Program-made: the position numbers and the translations under genes
Assembly (NCBI RefSeq): GCF_009380155.1
Contig: NZ_WHUV01000001.1
Location: 1,922,001 to 1,986,000, forward strand
Source: Pseudomonas piscis
GTDB taxonomy: Bacteria > Pseudomonadota > Gammaproteobacteria > Pseudomonadales > Pseudomonadaceae
Length of the DNA: 64,000 nt
Direction of reading: 5' to 3'
Notes under the pieces: model-generated
What the model was told of the DNA's origin: nothing
The model's database searches: none
The model's input: the letters and a program-made list of their open reading frames with translations, nothing else
Shown: positions 44,023-53,695 of the stretch, one piece after another
Numbering within the stretch: position 1 is the stretch's first letter
How the letters are laid out: every line of letters starts with the position of its first letter

Positions 44023-44733
44023 TCAGTTCAAGTGCCGGCCGAGACGGCCTTCCAGGTATTTCAGGCTGCGCCGCACCACCTCGACGATTACCAGGTACAG
44101 CACCGCGGCCCACAGGTAGATCTGGAAGTCGAAGCTGCGGGAGAAGGCCAGCTTGGTCACGCCCATCAGGTCGTAGAGGGTCACCAGGGAGGCGATGGCG
44201 CTGGCCTTGATCATCAGGATCAGCTCGTTGCCCAAAGGCCCGATGGCCACCAGCAGCGACTGCGGCAAAATCACCTTGCGAAACGCCGTCCAGCGCGACA
44301 GGCCCAGGGCCTGGCAGGCTTCACGCTGCCCCTGGGCCACCGCCAGCAGGCTGCCGCGAAAGATCTCCGCCTGGTAGGCGGCGGTGTTCAGGGTGAAGGC
44401 CAGCAGGGTGCACAGCCACGCTTCGCGAAAGAACCACCACAGCCCCACGTCCTGCCAGAAGCCTTTGAACGAGCCCAGGCCGTAATACAGCATGAACAGC
44501 TGGGCCAGCAGCGGCGAGCCGCGGAAGAAGTACACATAGGCCCCGGTAAAGCGCCGCAACAGAGGGTTGCCGGACAGCCGCCCAAGGGCGATCAGCAGGC
44601 CCAGCAGGGCGCCGAGGCTGAAGGAGATCGCCACCAGCTTGGCGGTCACCAGCAGGCCGTCGATAAAGCGCGGGCCGTAGCGCTCCAGCAGTTCCTGGTT
44701 GAGCACCAGGTTCAGCCATTGATCCAGGTTCAT
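44023..44733 (-). CDS. amino-acid ABC transporter permease, 236 aa
   Basis: ATG at 44733 overlaps the stop of the other permease gene by 4 nt; a longer open frame upstream is only a shadow of that gene. It has about five transmembrane helices and the HisM/GlnP signature (FTLNTAAYQAEIFRGSLLAVAQGQREACQALGLSRW), the EAA loop contacting the ATPase. Confidence 0.93.
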   Translation of the reverse strand: MNLDQWLNLVLNQELLERYGPRFIDGLLVTAKLVAISFSLGALLGLLIALGRLSGNPLLRRFTGAYVYFFRGSPLLAQLFMLYYGLGSFKGFWQDVGLWWFFREAWLCTLLAFTLNTAAYQAEIFRGSLLAVAQGQREACQALGLSRWTAFRKVILPQSLLVAIGPLGNELILMIKASAIASLVTLYDLMGVTKLAFSRSFDFQIYLWAAVLYLVIVEVVRRSLKYLEGRLGRHLN

Positions 44734-45449
44734 GGTTGCAGGCTCCGTTGATGGCGGCTGAAGCGCCGCTCGAGAAAGCCGAACAACTGCCCGGACAACG
44801 CCGAGAACAACAGGTAGCCCAGGCAGGCCACGGTGTAGAACAGCATCGGTTCCTTGGTCACGCTGACTGCCAGGTTGGTCTGGCGCATCAGGTCCACCAG
44901 GGAGATGGTCGATACCAGCGAGGTGTCCTTGAGCAGCGACAGCCAGTTGTTGGACAGGCCCGGCAGGGCGATGCGGGTCAGTTGCGGCAGCAGCACCTGG
45001 TTGAAGGTGGTGCGCCGCGACAGGCCCAGGGCGCTGGCGGCTTCGTACTGGCCCTTGGGCAGGGTCTTGAACGCCGCCAGCCAGATCTCGCTGGAGAAGG
45101 CGGCGAACACCAGGCTGAAGGCGATCATCGCGGCGACGAAGGTGTTGATCGCCACCTCCCCGGGGTAGCCCAGGGCACCGAGGATCTTCTGCGCGGCGAT
45201 CTGGCAGCCGTAGTAGATGATCAGCAGGGTCAACAGCTCCGGCAGGCCGCGAAACACCGTGGAGAAGCTGGTGGCCCAGGCCCGCGCCCAGCGGTTTTTC
45301 GAGCGGGCGGCCAAGGCCACGGCGAGCCCCAGGGGCAGGCCGATGGGTACGCAGGCCAGTGCCAGGGCGATGGTCACCAGGGCCCCGGCCAACAAGGCCG
45401 AGCCCCAGCCGCCGCTGGCCAGGGAAAGAAGAGACAGCTGTTCGAACAT
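44730..45449 (-). CDS. amino-acid ABC transporter permease, 239 aa
   Basis: HisQ/GlnP-type inner-membrane permease. The EAA-type loop is AAFSSEIWLAAFKTLPKGQYEAASALGLSRRTTFNQVLLPQ, preceded by FRGLPELLTLLIIYYG. It forms a heterodimer with the 236-aa permease. It is 73 bp downstream of the binding-protein gene. Confidence 0.93.
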   Translation of the reverse strand: MFEQLSLLSLASGGWGSALLAGALVTIALALACVPIGLPLGLAVALAARSKNRWARAWATSFSTVFRGLPELLTLLIIYYGCQIAAQKILGALGYPGEVAINTFVAAMIAFSLVFAAFSSEIWLAAFKTLPKGQYEAASALGLSRRTTFNQVLLPQLTRIALPGLSNNWLSLLKDTSLVSTISLVDLMRQTNLAVSVTKEPMLFYTVACLGYLLFSALSGQLFGFLERRFSRHQRSLQP

Positions 45450-45522
45450 GCTCGGACCCTCTTGCGCAAAGCTTCGTGCAGCCGGTCGCCGCGCCAGGGC
45501 GGCGCGGCACCGTGGCGGCGGA

Positions 45523-46275
45523 TCAGTAGATGTCGAAGGCGAAGTAGCGGCTGGAGATCTTCTTGTAGGTGCCGTCGGCGACGATCTCGTCCAGGGCCTG
45601 GTTCAGGCGCTCGCGCAGGGCGTTGTCTTCCTTGCGCACGGCGATCGAGGCGTCGGCGGTGGTGCCGTTGACGTCACCGATGATCTTGCAGCAATCCTTG
45701 CCGGCGGTGTCGGCCCAGGCCAGCAGCGGGAACTTGTCGGCGATCACCCCGTCGATGCGCCCGGCGGCCAGGTCGCTGTTGGCTTCGTCCAGGGTCGGGT
45801 AGAACTTCACGTCGGCACCGGCCGGGCCGTAGTGGTCCTCGGCGTAGATGGCCTGGGTCGAGGACGATTGCGCGCCCACGGTACGACCCTTGAAGTCGGT
45901 CTGGGCGTCGGTGATGTCCGAGTCCCTGGGCACCGCCACCGATAGCGGGGTGCGGTAGTAGTGGTTGGTGAAGGCGATCTTTTTCTTGCGCTCGTCGGTG
46001 GCGATCATCGAGGCCACCACGGCGTCGTACTTCTTGGCCATCAGCGCCGGGATGATGCCTTCCCAGTCCTGGGCGACGATCTGGCACTGCACCTTGAGCC
46101 GCTCGCACAGGGCATTGGCGATGTCCACGTCGAAGCCGTGCAGCTGGTTGCTGGAATCCACGTAGTTGAAGGGCGGGTAGGCGCCTTCGGTGGCGATCTT
46201 CAAGACCTCGGCCTGGGCCGCGGTAGCGGCGACGGCCATGACGCAGGCACTGGCGAAGCGAACGACGTTTTTCAT
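45523..46275 (-). CDS. amino-acid ABC transporter substrate-binding protein, 250 aa
   Basis: Signal peptide (residues 1-22, ending TAAQA). SBP_bac_3 fold: LKIATEGAYPPFNYVDSSNQLHGFDVDIANALCERL, then DWEGIIPALMAKKYDAVVASMIATDERKKKIAFTNHYY, both classic for ArgT/HisJ/LAO-type proteins. It captures a polar or basic amino acid in the periplasm. Two Cys in KDCCKI are adjacent. It follows the RpiR gene by 16 nt. Confidence 0.94.
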   Translation of the reverse strand: MKNVVRFASACVMAVAATAAQAEVLKIATEGAYPPFNYVDSSNQLHGFDVDIANALCERLKVQCQIVAQDWEGIIPALMAKKYDAVVASMIATDERKKKIAFTNHYYRTPLSVAVPRDSDITDAQTDFKGRTVGAQSSSTQAIYAEDHYGPAGADVKFYPTLDEANSDLAAGRIDGVIADKFPLLAWADTAGKDCCKIIGDVNGTTADASIAVRKEDNALRERLNQALDEIVADGTYKKISSRYFAFDIY

Positions 46276-46291
46276 GGAGCACCTCGATTAT

Positions 46292-47167
46292 TTATTGTTT
46301 TGCTCGGGTGGAGGATGTGTAGCCAACGAACTCGTTATGCAGGGCGGCAGTGGCTTCCAGGCGCTTTTCCACCTCGGGCCCCAGGTGCTTGCACACCTGG
46401 TTGACCAGCAGGTGCACCAGCGACAGCATCGCCGCGGTGGACTCCCAGAACAGGTTGAACTCGGTGGGCACGCGAAACACCTCATCGGCGTTCTGTTCGG
46501 CCCAATCGCAGAAGGTATCGGTCACCAGTGTCACGGGTATCCCGGCCGCGCGAGCCTTGTGGCACAGGGCCAGGGCGTGGCGCGAGTAGCGCCGGGCTTC
46601 GAACACCACCAGCGCGCAGTCGGCGGGCGGGGCCAGCAGCACCTCGGCGAAGTGTCCGGCGGAACCGTCCACCAGTTGCACGCCGTCGCGCAGGTATTGC
46701 AGCAGGTGGACCATGGAGGCGGCGATGCCGCGCTCGGTCTGGAAGCCGGCGACGAACACCCGCGACCGGCTGGCCAGGCGTTGCACCACCTGCTGCCAGG
46801 CCGGGGTCAGGCTGTATTCATAGACCTTCATCAGCGCGCCGACTTCCAGCTCGAAGCTGCGCGGCAGGCCCTGGCCGGTGGGGTTGGGTTGCTGGCGAAA
46901 CTCCTGCAAGCGATCGCCCACCAGCCACGGCCCTTCGCCGAGGTCGTTCTTCAGGTCGTTCTTCAGATCCTTGAAATGGCTGTAGCCGATGGCGCGGCAG
47001 AAGCGCCCGACGCTGGACTCGCTGAACCCCAGCTTGCCGGCCACATCGGCGGCGGTCTGGAACGGCAGTTCATGGAGGTTGGCCAGCATGTAGCTGGCGA
47101 TTGCCCGGCCTGAGGCGGTAGTACCGGACAGGGCACTTTCAAGGCGTTGCTTGATCGGTTGGCTCAT
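46292..47167 (-). CDS. RpiR/MurR-family regulator, 291 aa
   Basis: The N-terminal HTH_6 domain (about 1-75) has RAIASYMLANLHELPFQTAADVAGKLGFSESSVGRFCRAIGYSHF. The C-terminal SIS domain (about 130-260) has VFVAGFQTERGIAASMVHLLQYL and RRYSRHALALCHKARAAGIPVTLVTD. SIS domains bind phosphosugars, but many Pseudomonas RpiR proteins control amino-acid catabolism. Divergent from the DpkA-like reductase gene and first of the transporter operon; it likely controls both. Confidence 0.92.
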   Translation of the reverse strand: MSQPIKQRLESALSGTTASGRAIASYMLANLHELPFQTAADVAGKLGFSESSVGRFCRAIGYSHFKDLKNDLKNDLGEGPWLVGDRLQEFRQQPNPTGQGLPRSFELEVGALMKVYEYSLTPAWQQVVQRLASRSRVFVAGFQTERGIAASMVHLLQYLRDGVQLVDGSAGHFAEVLLAPPADCALVVFEARRYSRHALALCHKARAAGIPVTLVTDTFCDWAEQNADEVFRVPTEFNLFWESTAAMLSLVHLLVNQVCKHLGPEVEKRLEATAALHNEFVGYTSSTRAKQ

Positions 47168-47215
47168 GGCTATTTTCGTTGTTGTGGGCCGTTGGCAATG
47201 AAAAATGGATGTTTT

Positions 47216-47240
47216 CTGTCATTAAGTCAATGTTTGACAG
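47216..47240. promoter_or_regulatory. inverted repeat in rpiR/reductase intergenic region
   Basis: CTGTCA (47216-47221) and TGACAG (47235-47240) are perfect inverted half-sites 13 nt apart, midway between the divergent starts at 47167 and 47300. A plausible operator for the RpiR protein. Confidence 0.5.
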
Positions 47241-47299
47241 TTAACTGGCGTGACGCGATAGTCAGGTGCCTTCCAATAACAATTCCAATGGAGCCACCC

Positions 47300-48337
47300 A
47301 TGTCCGACGCCCCCCTGGCGCAGGCCGCTAGCGAGTACCTCGACCTGCCGGCCTTGACCCATCTTCTGCAACGTATCTTCCTGCGCCACGGCACCAGCGC
47401 CGAGGTGGCCCGGGTCCTGGCGGACAACTGCGCCCGGGCCCAGCGCGACGGCTCCCACAGCCACGGGGTGTTCCGCATTCCCGGCTACCTGTCGTCCCTG
47501 GCCAGCGGCTGGGTCGATGGCCAGGCCGTGCCGCAAGTCGAGGATGTGGCCCCCGGCGTGGTGGCGGTGGATGCCGGGGGCGGCTTTGCCCAGCCGGCCC
47601 TGGCGGCGGCCCGCGAGGCGCTGGTGAGCAAGGCCCGCAGCGCCGGGATCGCGGTGCTGGCGATCCGTAATTCCCATCACTTCGCCGCGCTCTGGCCGGA
47701 TGTCGAGCCCTTCGCCGAAGAAGGCCTGGTGGCCCTGAGCCTGGTCAACAGCATGACCTGCGTGGTGCCCCACGGCGCCCAGCGGCCGTTGTTCGGCACC
47801 AACCCGATTGCCTTCGCCGCGCCCCGCGAAGGCGCCGAGCCCATCGTCTTCGACCTGGCCACCAGCGCCATTGCCCATGGCGACGTGCAGATCGCCAAGC
47901 GCCAGGGCCAGCAGCTGCCCGAGGGCATGGGGGTGGATCGGGACGGCCAGCCCACCTGCGATCCGGCGGCGATCCTCGACGGCGGCGCCTTGCTGCCCTT
48001 CGGCGGGCACAAGGGCTCGGCGCTATCGATGATGGTGGAGCTGCTGGCGGCGGCGCTGACCGGAGGCAACTTCTCCTTCGAGTTCGACTGGTCCCGACAT
48101 CCCGGGGCACAGACGCCCTGGACCGGCCAGTTGCTGATCGTCATCGACCCCAGCCACTGCGGCGGTGGCCGCTTCGCCCAGCGCAGCCAGGAGCTGGTAC
48201 AGCAGATGCAGGCCGTGGGCCTGGAGCGCCTGCCCGGTGACCGGCGCTACCGCACCCGGGCTAGATCCCTGCAAGAGGGCATTCCCCTGGCCACCGCCGA
48301 ACTGGCGCGGCTGCGGGGCCTGGCGGGCGACGAATAA
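47300..48337 (+). CDS. Ldh2/DpkA-like NAD(P)H-dependent imino-acid reductase, 345 aa
   Basis: ATG at 47300 follows GGAG (47290-47293). Malate/L-lactate dehydrogenase (Ldh2) family: NCARAQRDGSHSHGVFRIPGYLSSL near the N-terminus, RNSHHFAALWPDVEPFAEEGLVAL with the catalytic His, and FGTNPIAFAAPREGAEPIVFDLATSAIAHGDVQIAKRQG binding NAD(P)H. The length and the SHSHGVFR motif fit delta1-piperideine-2-carboxylate/pyrroline-2-carboxylate reductases such as DpkA. It would reduce the cyclic imine formed from a D-amino acid by the DadA-like enzyme; this pairing is an inference. Confidence 0.88.
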   Translation: MSDAPLAQAASEYLDLPALTHLLQRIFLRHGTSAEVARVLADNCARAQRDGSHSHGVFRIPGYLSSLASGWVDGQAVPQVEDVAPGVVAVDAGGGFAQPALAAAREALVSKARSAGIAVLAIRNSHHFAALWPDVEPFAEEGLVALSLVNSMTCVVPHGAQRPLFGTNPIAFAAPREGAEPIVFDLATSAIAHGDVQIAKRQGQQLPEGMGVDRDGQPTCDPAAILDGGALLPFGGHKGSALSMMVELLAAALTGGNFSFEFDWSRHPGAQTPWTGQLLIVIDPSHCGGGRFAQRSQELVQQMQAVGLERLPGDRRYRTRARSLQEGIPLATAELARLRGLAGDE

Positions 48338-48546
48338 GGGCTTCATCCCTTCGCATCCGGGTCCATGAGCCCTTGGTGTTACTCCAGGTAGGGGGCCGGT
48401 AGCGGGGCAGGTCGTGGATCGAAACGGCCGCTCCTCTGCTGCCCCACCAAAGCACCGGCCACTTGCCCCCAAGGCAGCCTATGGGCGCTTGCGGCGCCTT
48501 TTGATAATCGCCTCCGACATCTCGTCCCCCGAATGCGGAGCGCGCC

Positions 48547-49731
48547 ATGCACAACAATAAGAATCGCCAGCACCCTCTGTTCCCGGCCCTGATCGCCGGC
48601 CTGTCGACCCTGGGCCTGGGCAATGCCGCCCAGGCCCAGATCATGCTCTACGACAAGGACCAGACCACCTTTTCCACCGACGGCTACGTCAACGCCTTCT
48701 ACGTCAACAGCAAGGTCGACCGTGCCGGCGAGCAGTACGACCGGCGCCAGGCGCGGGTGAAGATGGGCTTTTTGCCCAACTACCTGGGCTTCAACATGGG
48801 CAAGCAGGTGGATGAGCTCAAGCTCGGCGCCCGGGCCTCGTTCTGGGTGACCATCAACGACAGCCAGGACAACGGCACCGACACCGCCATCGACGTGCGC
48901 CAGTTCTACGGCACCGTGGCCAACCCGGAGTGGGGCGAAGTGCTGATCGGTAAGGACTTCGGCCTGTTCGCCCGCTCCAACATCCTGCTCGACGAGATGC
49001 TCGCAGGTTATGGCCAGGTCAGCGACAGCCTGGGGCTGGTGGATGGCGGCGGGGTGTCGTTCGGCAATATCGGCAGCGGTTATCCCTATCCCTTTCCCAC
49101 CTCGCAGATCACCTACCGCAGCCCGCTGATAGACGGCCTGCGGGTGGCGGTGGGCATCCTCGACCCGGTGGACACCAACGACAGCAGCACCCTGGGCAAG
49201 GCCTACCAGAAGAACCCGCGCACCGAGAGCGAGATCACCTACCAGTTCGACCTGGGCGGGGCCAAGTTCTACAGCTGGCTCAACGGCAGCTACCAGACCT
49301 CCGACAACACCGACCCCGAGGTGCGCTCGGTAACCTCCAAGGGCCTGGGCTACGGCCTGCAAGCCAAGATGGGCGGGCTGTCCCTGACCGGCTCGGGGTT
49401 CCAGGCCAGGGGCATCAACCCGTTCTTCACCAACAATGCCGGCAAGGCCACGCTGCGCAATGTCGACAGCCGCGGCTACCTACTGCAGGGCTCGTACAAG
49501 CTGGGCAAGAACCGCCTGGCGCTGTCCTACGGTAAGACTAAGGATGACGGCAATGGCGTGGTGGGCAGCGGCGCCGACTACCAGACGCGCGGAGTTGCGC
49601 TGTTCCATGACATCAACGACAACCTCAAGCTGGTGGCCGAGTACAACCAGTTCCAGATCGACGGCCATCGCGGCAGCGCCCAGAACGAAGACACCAACAC
49701 CTTCGCCGTGGGTGCAGTGCTGACCTGGTAA
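48547..49731 (+). CDS. outer-membrane porin, 394 aa
   Basis: Signal peptide with cleavage after GLGNAAQA (about residue 34). The mature part has alternating beta-strand pattern and the Gram-negative general porin style: STDGYVNAFYVNS, RRQARVKMGFLPNYLGF, and ends FAVGAVLTW with the terminal aromatic residue required for outer-membrane assembly. Trimeric 16-strand porin by family. It is downstream of the reductase gene and upstream of nosP; which of the two it serves is not clear. Confidence 0.9.
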   Translation: MHNNKNRQHPLFPALIAGLSTLGLGNAAQAQIMLYDKDQTTFSTDGYVNAFYVNSKVDRAGEQYDRRQARVKMGFLPNYLGFNMGKQVDELKLGARASFWVTINDSQDNGTDTAIDVRQFYGTVANPEWGEVLIGKDFGLFARSNILLDEMLAGYGQVSDSLGLVDGGGVSFGNIGSGYPYPFPTSQITYRSPLIDGLRVAVGILDPVDTNDSSTLGKAYQKNPRTESEITYQFDLGGAKFYSWLNGSYQTSDNTDPEVRSVTSKGLGYGLQAKMGGLSLTGSGFQARGINPFFTNNAGKATLRNVDSRGYLLQGSYKLGKNRLALSYGKTKDDGNGVVGSGADYQTRGVALFHDINDNLKLVAEYNQFQIDGHRGSAQNEDTNTFAVGAVLTW

Positions 49732-49941
49732 CGGCAGCGGCAAGCCGCAAGTGGGTAGCCGCAAGCGGTGTGCGTCTGTTCTTGCGGCCGATTGTGAGAA
49801 TCCTGTGGTGAGCAAGTGCGCTCGCGCTGGAAGGCGCAGCCTACGCCCATGGAACGGGCCACCCGCTACCCAAGTAGCATTCGTGCCCCGGGGCCGGCTT
49901 CGTACACTCATCCCCCAGACAATCCCGCGCCGGAGGCGACG

Positions 49942-51105
49942 ATGCAGCAAGCCCAGAGCGAGGGCGTGGTCAGCGCCATGTCCCAGGCCGCCGATCCGCA
50001 GCAGGTGGCCCAGGACCTGGCCCGCCAGCTGCTGCATCCGCATCTGGGCTTCGTGCTGTTCTTCTGCTCCGCCGAGTACCCGCTGCAAGCCCTCGGCCAG
50101 GCCCTGCAACAGGGCTTTGGCGGCATCCCCCTGGTGGGCTGCACCAGCGCCGGGGAAATCACGCCCCAGGGCTACGGGCGCAACTGCGTGACCGCCATCG
50201 GTTTCGACCACCGGCACTTTTCCATCGCCGCCGAGCTGATCGACCAGATGGAGCATTTCAGCCTGATCGACGCCCAGCGCATGGTCGAGCGCCTGGTGGG
50301 CGGCTGTCGCAGCAACACCCTGGCGCCGATCAAGGGCAACACCTTCGCCCTGACCCTGCTGGACGGCCTGTCGAGTCGTGAGGAAATGGTCCTGGCCGCC
50401 CTCAGCGCGGCCCTGGGCGATATCCCGCATTTCGGTGGCTCGGCCGGCGACGACAACTACCTGACCCACACTCACGTGTACTTCGGCGGCGAGTTCCACA
50501 GCGGTGCGGCGGTGGTGGTGCTGGTCAACACCTGGCTGGATTTCGAGGTGTTCACCACCCACCACATCCAGCCCCGGACGGAAAAACTGGTGGTCACCGG
50601 GGTCGACAGCACCTTGCGCCGAGTCTACGAGCTGAACGCCGAGCCGGCCGCCGAGGAATACGCGCGGCTGATCGGCGTGCCGCTGGCGCACCTCGACCAC
50701 CGGGTATTCGCCGCCCATCCGCTGGCGGTGCGGATCAACCAGCACTACTACGTGCGTGCGGTGCAGCAGGTGCACCCGGACCTGAGCCTGAGCTTCTACT
50801 GCGCGGTGGAGAACGGCATCGTGCTTACCGCCATGACTCCTGGCCCCTTGCTGCCCAACCTGCAAGCCTTGTTCGACGGTTTGCAGCAACGCCTGGGCAG
50901 CTTGCTGCTGACCATCGGCTGCGACTGCTTCCTGCGCCGCCTGGAGCTGGAGGACCAGGGCGGCCTGGAGCGTATCGGTGCCTTCCTGCGCGAGCAGCGG
51001 GTGATGGGGTTCAACACCTACGGAGAACAGTTCAATGGCATGCACATCAACCAGACCTTCACCGGGGTCGCCATTGCCCGCAGCCGAACTGCGGCCCGTC
51101 GCTGA
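49942..51105 (+). CDS. nosP: NosP-like FIST-domain sensor protein, 387 aa
   Basis: ATG at 49942 has GGAGG at 49931. The N-terminal FIST domain (about 15-210) has HPHLGFVLFFCSAEYPLQALGQAL and GGIPLVGCTSAGEITPQGYG. The FIST_C domain (about 220-370) includes HPLAVRINQHYYVRAVQQV and CDCFLRRLELED. In Pseudomonas the FIST protein next to NahK (NosP) binds heme and nitric oxide and inhibits the kinase. Its gene overlaps that of the kinase. Confidence 0.9.
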   Translation: MQQAQSEGVVSAMSQAADPQQVAQDLARQLLHPHLGFVLFFCSAEYPLQALGQALQQGFGGIPLVGCTSAGEITPQGYGRNCVTAIGFDHRHFSIAAELIDQMEHFSLIDAQRMVERLVGGCRSNTLAPIKGNTFALTLLDGLSSREEMVLAALSAALGDIPHFGGSAGDDNYLTHTHVYFGGEFHSGAAVVVLVNTWLDFEVFTTHHIQPRTEKLVVTGVDSTLRRVYELNAEPAAEEYARLIGVPLAHLDHRVFAAHPLAVRINQHYYVRAVQQVHPDLSLSFYCAVENGIVLTAMTPGPLLPNLQALFDGLQQRLGSLLLTIGCDCFLRRLELEDQGGLERIGAFLREQRVMGFNTYGEQFNGMHINQTFTGVAIARSRTAARR

Positions 51106-53695
51106 ACTACAAGCCCGGATCGACTGCCTGCAACGGGAGAACCGCAAGCTGCGGCGGATCAACGACGCGCTGATCGAGCGGGTCGAGTCCGGCATCACCC
51201 GGGGTAACGATCCTTATGCGGCGTTCCAGCACTCGGTGGTGTTGGCCGAACAGGTGCGCGAGCGCACCGACGCACTGAACCAGGCCATGGCCGAGCTCAA
51301 GGCCGGCAACCATTTGCTCAGCGAGGCGCGGTTGCGGGCCGAGACCGCCCACCAGCACCTGATCGATGCCATCGAGAGCATTTCCGACGCCTTCGTGCTG
51401 TTCGACCAGAAGCAGCGCATCGTCCTGTTCAACAGTCGCTTTCGCGCCTTCTGGGCCCACAGCCGGGTGCGGATCATGGCCGGCATGCGCCTGGCCGAGG
51501 TCCGGCGGCTGCTGACCAGCACCGGGCTGTTCAGCGAAGAGCCGCGCAGCGGCGGTGACGAACACCTGTTGTATCGCCTGCACAACGGCCGCTGGCTGCA
51601 GGTCAGCGAACGGCCGACCCGCGAGGGTGGGCGGGTGATCCTGTTCACCGACATCACCGAGGTCAAGCACAGCGAGACCCAGCGCCGCGAGCAGGCAGTG
51701 GCGCAAAAGTCCCACCTGTTGCAACGGGCGGTGGACAACCTCTCCCAGGGCGTGGCCATGGTCAACGCCGAGGGCGTGCTGGAGTTGTGGAACCGGCGCT
51801 TCCTGGAACTCAGCGGGTTGGCGCCGGTGGCCGCGCACCGGCTGTTCGCCGAGGTCATCGGTGACAGCGAACTGAGCCTGCTCAGTCCTGACAGCCGCGA
51901 TGCCAATGGTCGGCCGATCCACGAATGCGAGCAGCGCTTGAGCGATGGCCGGGTCCTGGAGATCCGCACCCATCCGCTGCCCACCGGTGGTTTCGTCAAC
52001 ACCTTCACCGACATCACCGAGCGCTATCGGCATGCCGAGGCCCTGAGCGAGAGCGAACGCTGGATCCGCCTGATCACCGACCAGGTGCCGGCGCTGATCG
52101 CCTACCTCAATGCCGACCTGGTGTACGAGTTCACCAACAAGGTCTACGAGGAGTGGTACTGCTGGCCCCGGGGCGTGATGCTCGGCCAGAGCCTGCGCGA
52201 GGTGCACAGCGAGCAGCACTACCAGCGCCTGGAGTCCTACATCGCCCGGGCGCTGGCGGGGGAGAGCGTGACCTTCGAGTTTCCCGAGACCAACATCAAC
52301 CATCAAGAGCGCTACATGCTGCGCTCCTACGTGCCCAACCGCCTGGCCAACGGTGAGGTGGTGGGGATCTTCGTGCTGATCCGCGACATCACCGAGCGCC
52401 GGCGCACCGCCGAGGCCCTGCACCAGGCCTACCAGAACCTGGAGTTGCGAGTGCGCGAGCGCACCGCCGAATTGACCACCCTCAACCAGCAACTGCTGCG
52501 CGAGATCGAGGAGCGCAGCCGGGTCGAATCGCGCCTGCGCGAGGCCAAGGGCGAGGCCGAGCGGGCCAACCTGTCGAAGACCAAGTTTCTGGCCGCGGTC
52601 AGCCACGACCTGCTGCAACCGCTGAACGCCGCGCGGCTGTTCACCAGTGCCCTGCTGGAGCGTCGCGACCCCGAGGCGAGCCAGGCCCTGGTGCGCAATG
52701 TCAGCAACTCCCTGGAGGACGTGGAGAACCTGCTGGGCACCCTGGTGGACATCTCCAAGCTGGATGCCGGGGTGATCAAGGCCGATATCGCACCCTTCGT
52801 CCTCGGCGAGCTGCTGGACAACCTGGCCGCCGAGTACGCCCAGGTGGCCCGCAGCGAAGGCCTGGAGCTGCACTTCGTGGCCTGTTCGGTGCTGGTGCGC
52901 AGCGATATCCAGCTGCTGGCGCGGGTCCTGCGCAACCTGCTGAGCAATGCCATCCGCTACACCCGCCAGGGCCGGGTGGTGCTGGGCTGCCGGCGCCAGG
53001 GCCGCTGGCTGTCGATCCAGGTCTGGGACAGTGGCCTGGGCATCGCCGCCGAGCGGCTGGAGGAGATCTTCCAGGAGTTCAAGCGCGGCGATGAACAGCG
53101 CCCCGACCAGGACCGGGGCCTGGGCCTGGGGCTGGCCATCGTCGAGAAAATCGCCGGGATCCTCGGCCACCGCATCGACGTGCGTTCCTGGCCTGGGCGC
53201 GGTTCGGTGTTCAGCGTGCAAGTGCCGATCAGCGCCAGCGCGCCGCCACCGGCTCCGTACCTGGAAGGGCGGGCGGCGCCGCTGGAGCGTTTGCAGGGCG
53301 CACGGATCTGGGTGCTGGATAACGATGCGGCGATCTGCGCCGGCATGCGCACCCTGCTCGAAGGCTGGGGCTGTCAGGTGGTCACGGCGCTGTCCGAGGA
53401 AGACCTGGCGCGCCAGGTGGACGACTACCGGGCCGAGGCCGACCTGCTGATCGCCGACTACCACCTGGACCAGCAGCGCAACGGCATCGACGCCGTGGCG
53501 CGGATCAACGCCCGGCGCGCCCTGGCGATCCCGGCGATGATGATCACCGCCAACTACAGCAACGACCTCAAGCAGCAACTGCGCGAACTGGGCCACACCC
53601 TGATGCACAAGCCGGTGCGCCCGATGAAGCTCAAGACCGCCATCAGCCACCTCATAAAGCAGCGGCAAGCTTCAAGCTGTAAGCCCCGAGCTTGA
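51035..53695 (+). CDS. nahK: NahK/ErcS'-like hybrid histidine kinase, about 886 aa
   Basis: ATG at 51035 follows GGAGAA and overlaps nosP by 71 nt; a TTG at 51074 is an alternative. A coiled coil (AELQARIDCLQRENRKLRRIN) is followed by three PAS regions (about 115-215, 225-330, 345-455: IESISDAFVLFDQ, VDNLSQGVAMVNAEG, ITDQVPALIAYLNAD). The HisKA domain has FLAAVSHDLLQPLNAARLF, the HATPase NLLSNAIRYTRQG and RGLGLGLAIVEK, and the C-terminal receiver IADYHLDQQRNGIDA. No transmembrane segment. NahK feeds the HptB/Gac branch and, as ErcS', alcohol oxidation control. Confidence 0.9.
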   Translation: MACTSTRPSPGSPLPAAELRPVAELQARIDCLQRENRKLRRINDALIERVESGITRGNDPYAAFQHSVVLAEQVRERTDALNQAMAELKAGNHLLSEARLRAETAHQHLIDAIESISDAFVLFDQKQRIVLFNSRFRAFWAHSRVRIMAGMRLAEVRRLLTSTGLFSEEPRSGGDEHLLYRLHNGRWLQVSERPTREGGRVILFTDITEVKHSETQRREQAVAQKSHLLQRAVDNLSQGVAMVNAEGVLELWNRRFLELSGLAPVAAHRLFAEVIGDSELSLLSPDSRDANGRPIHECEQRLSDGRVLEIRTHPLPTGGFVNTFTDITERYRHAEALSESERWIRLITDQVPALIAYLNADLVYEFTNKVYEEWYCWPRGVMLGQSLREVHSEQHYQRLESYIARALAGESVTFEFPETNINHQERYMLRSYVPNRLANGEVVGIFVLIRDITERRRTAEALHQAYQNLELRVRERTAELTTLNQQLLREIEERSRVESRLREAKGEAERANLSKTKFLAAVSHDLLQPLNAARLFTSALLERRDPEASQALVRNVSNSLEDVENLLGTLVDISKLDAGVIKADIAPFVLGELLDNLAAEYAQVARSEGLELHFVACSVLVRSDIQLLARVLRNLLSNAIRYTRQGRVVLGCRRQGRWLSIQVWDSGLGIAAERLEEIFQEFKRGDEQRPDQDRGLGLGLAIVEKIAGILGHRIDVRSWPGRGSVFSVQVPISASAPPPAPYLEGRAAPLERLQGARIWVLDNDAAICAGMRTLLEGWGCQVVTALSEEDLARQVDDYRAEADLLIADYHLDQQRNGIDAVARINARRALAIPAMMITANYSNDLKQQLRELGHTLMHKPVRPMKLKTAISHLIKQRQASSCKPRA

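Noticed and set aside
44023..45510. Single large permease gene
   Set aside because: The N-terminal half of this open frame is a shadow of the upstream permease gene; the real gene starts at 44733.
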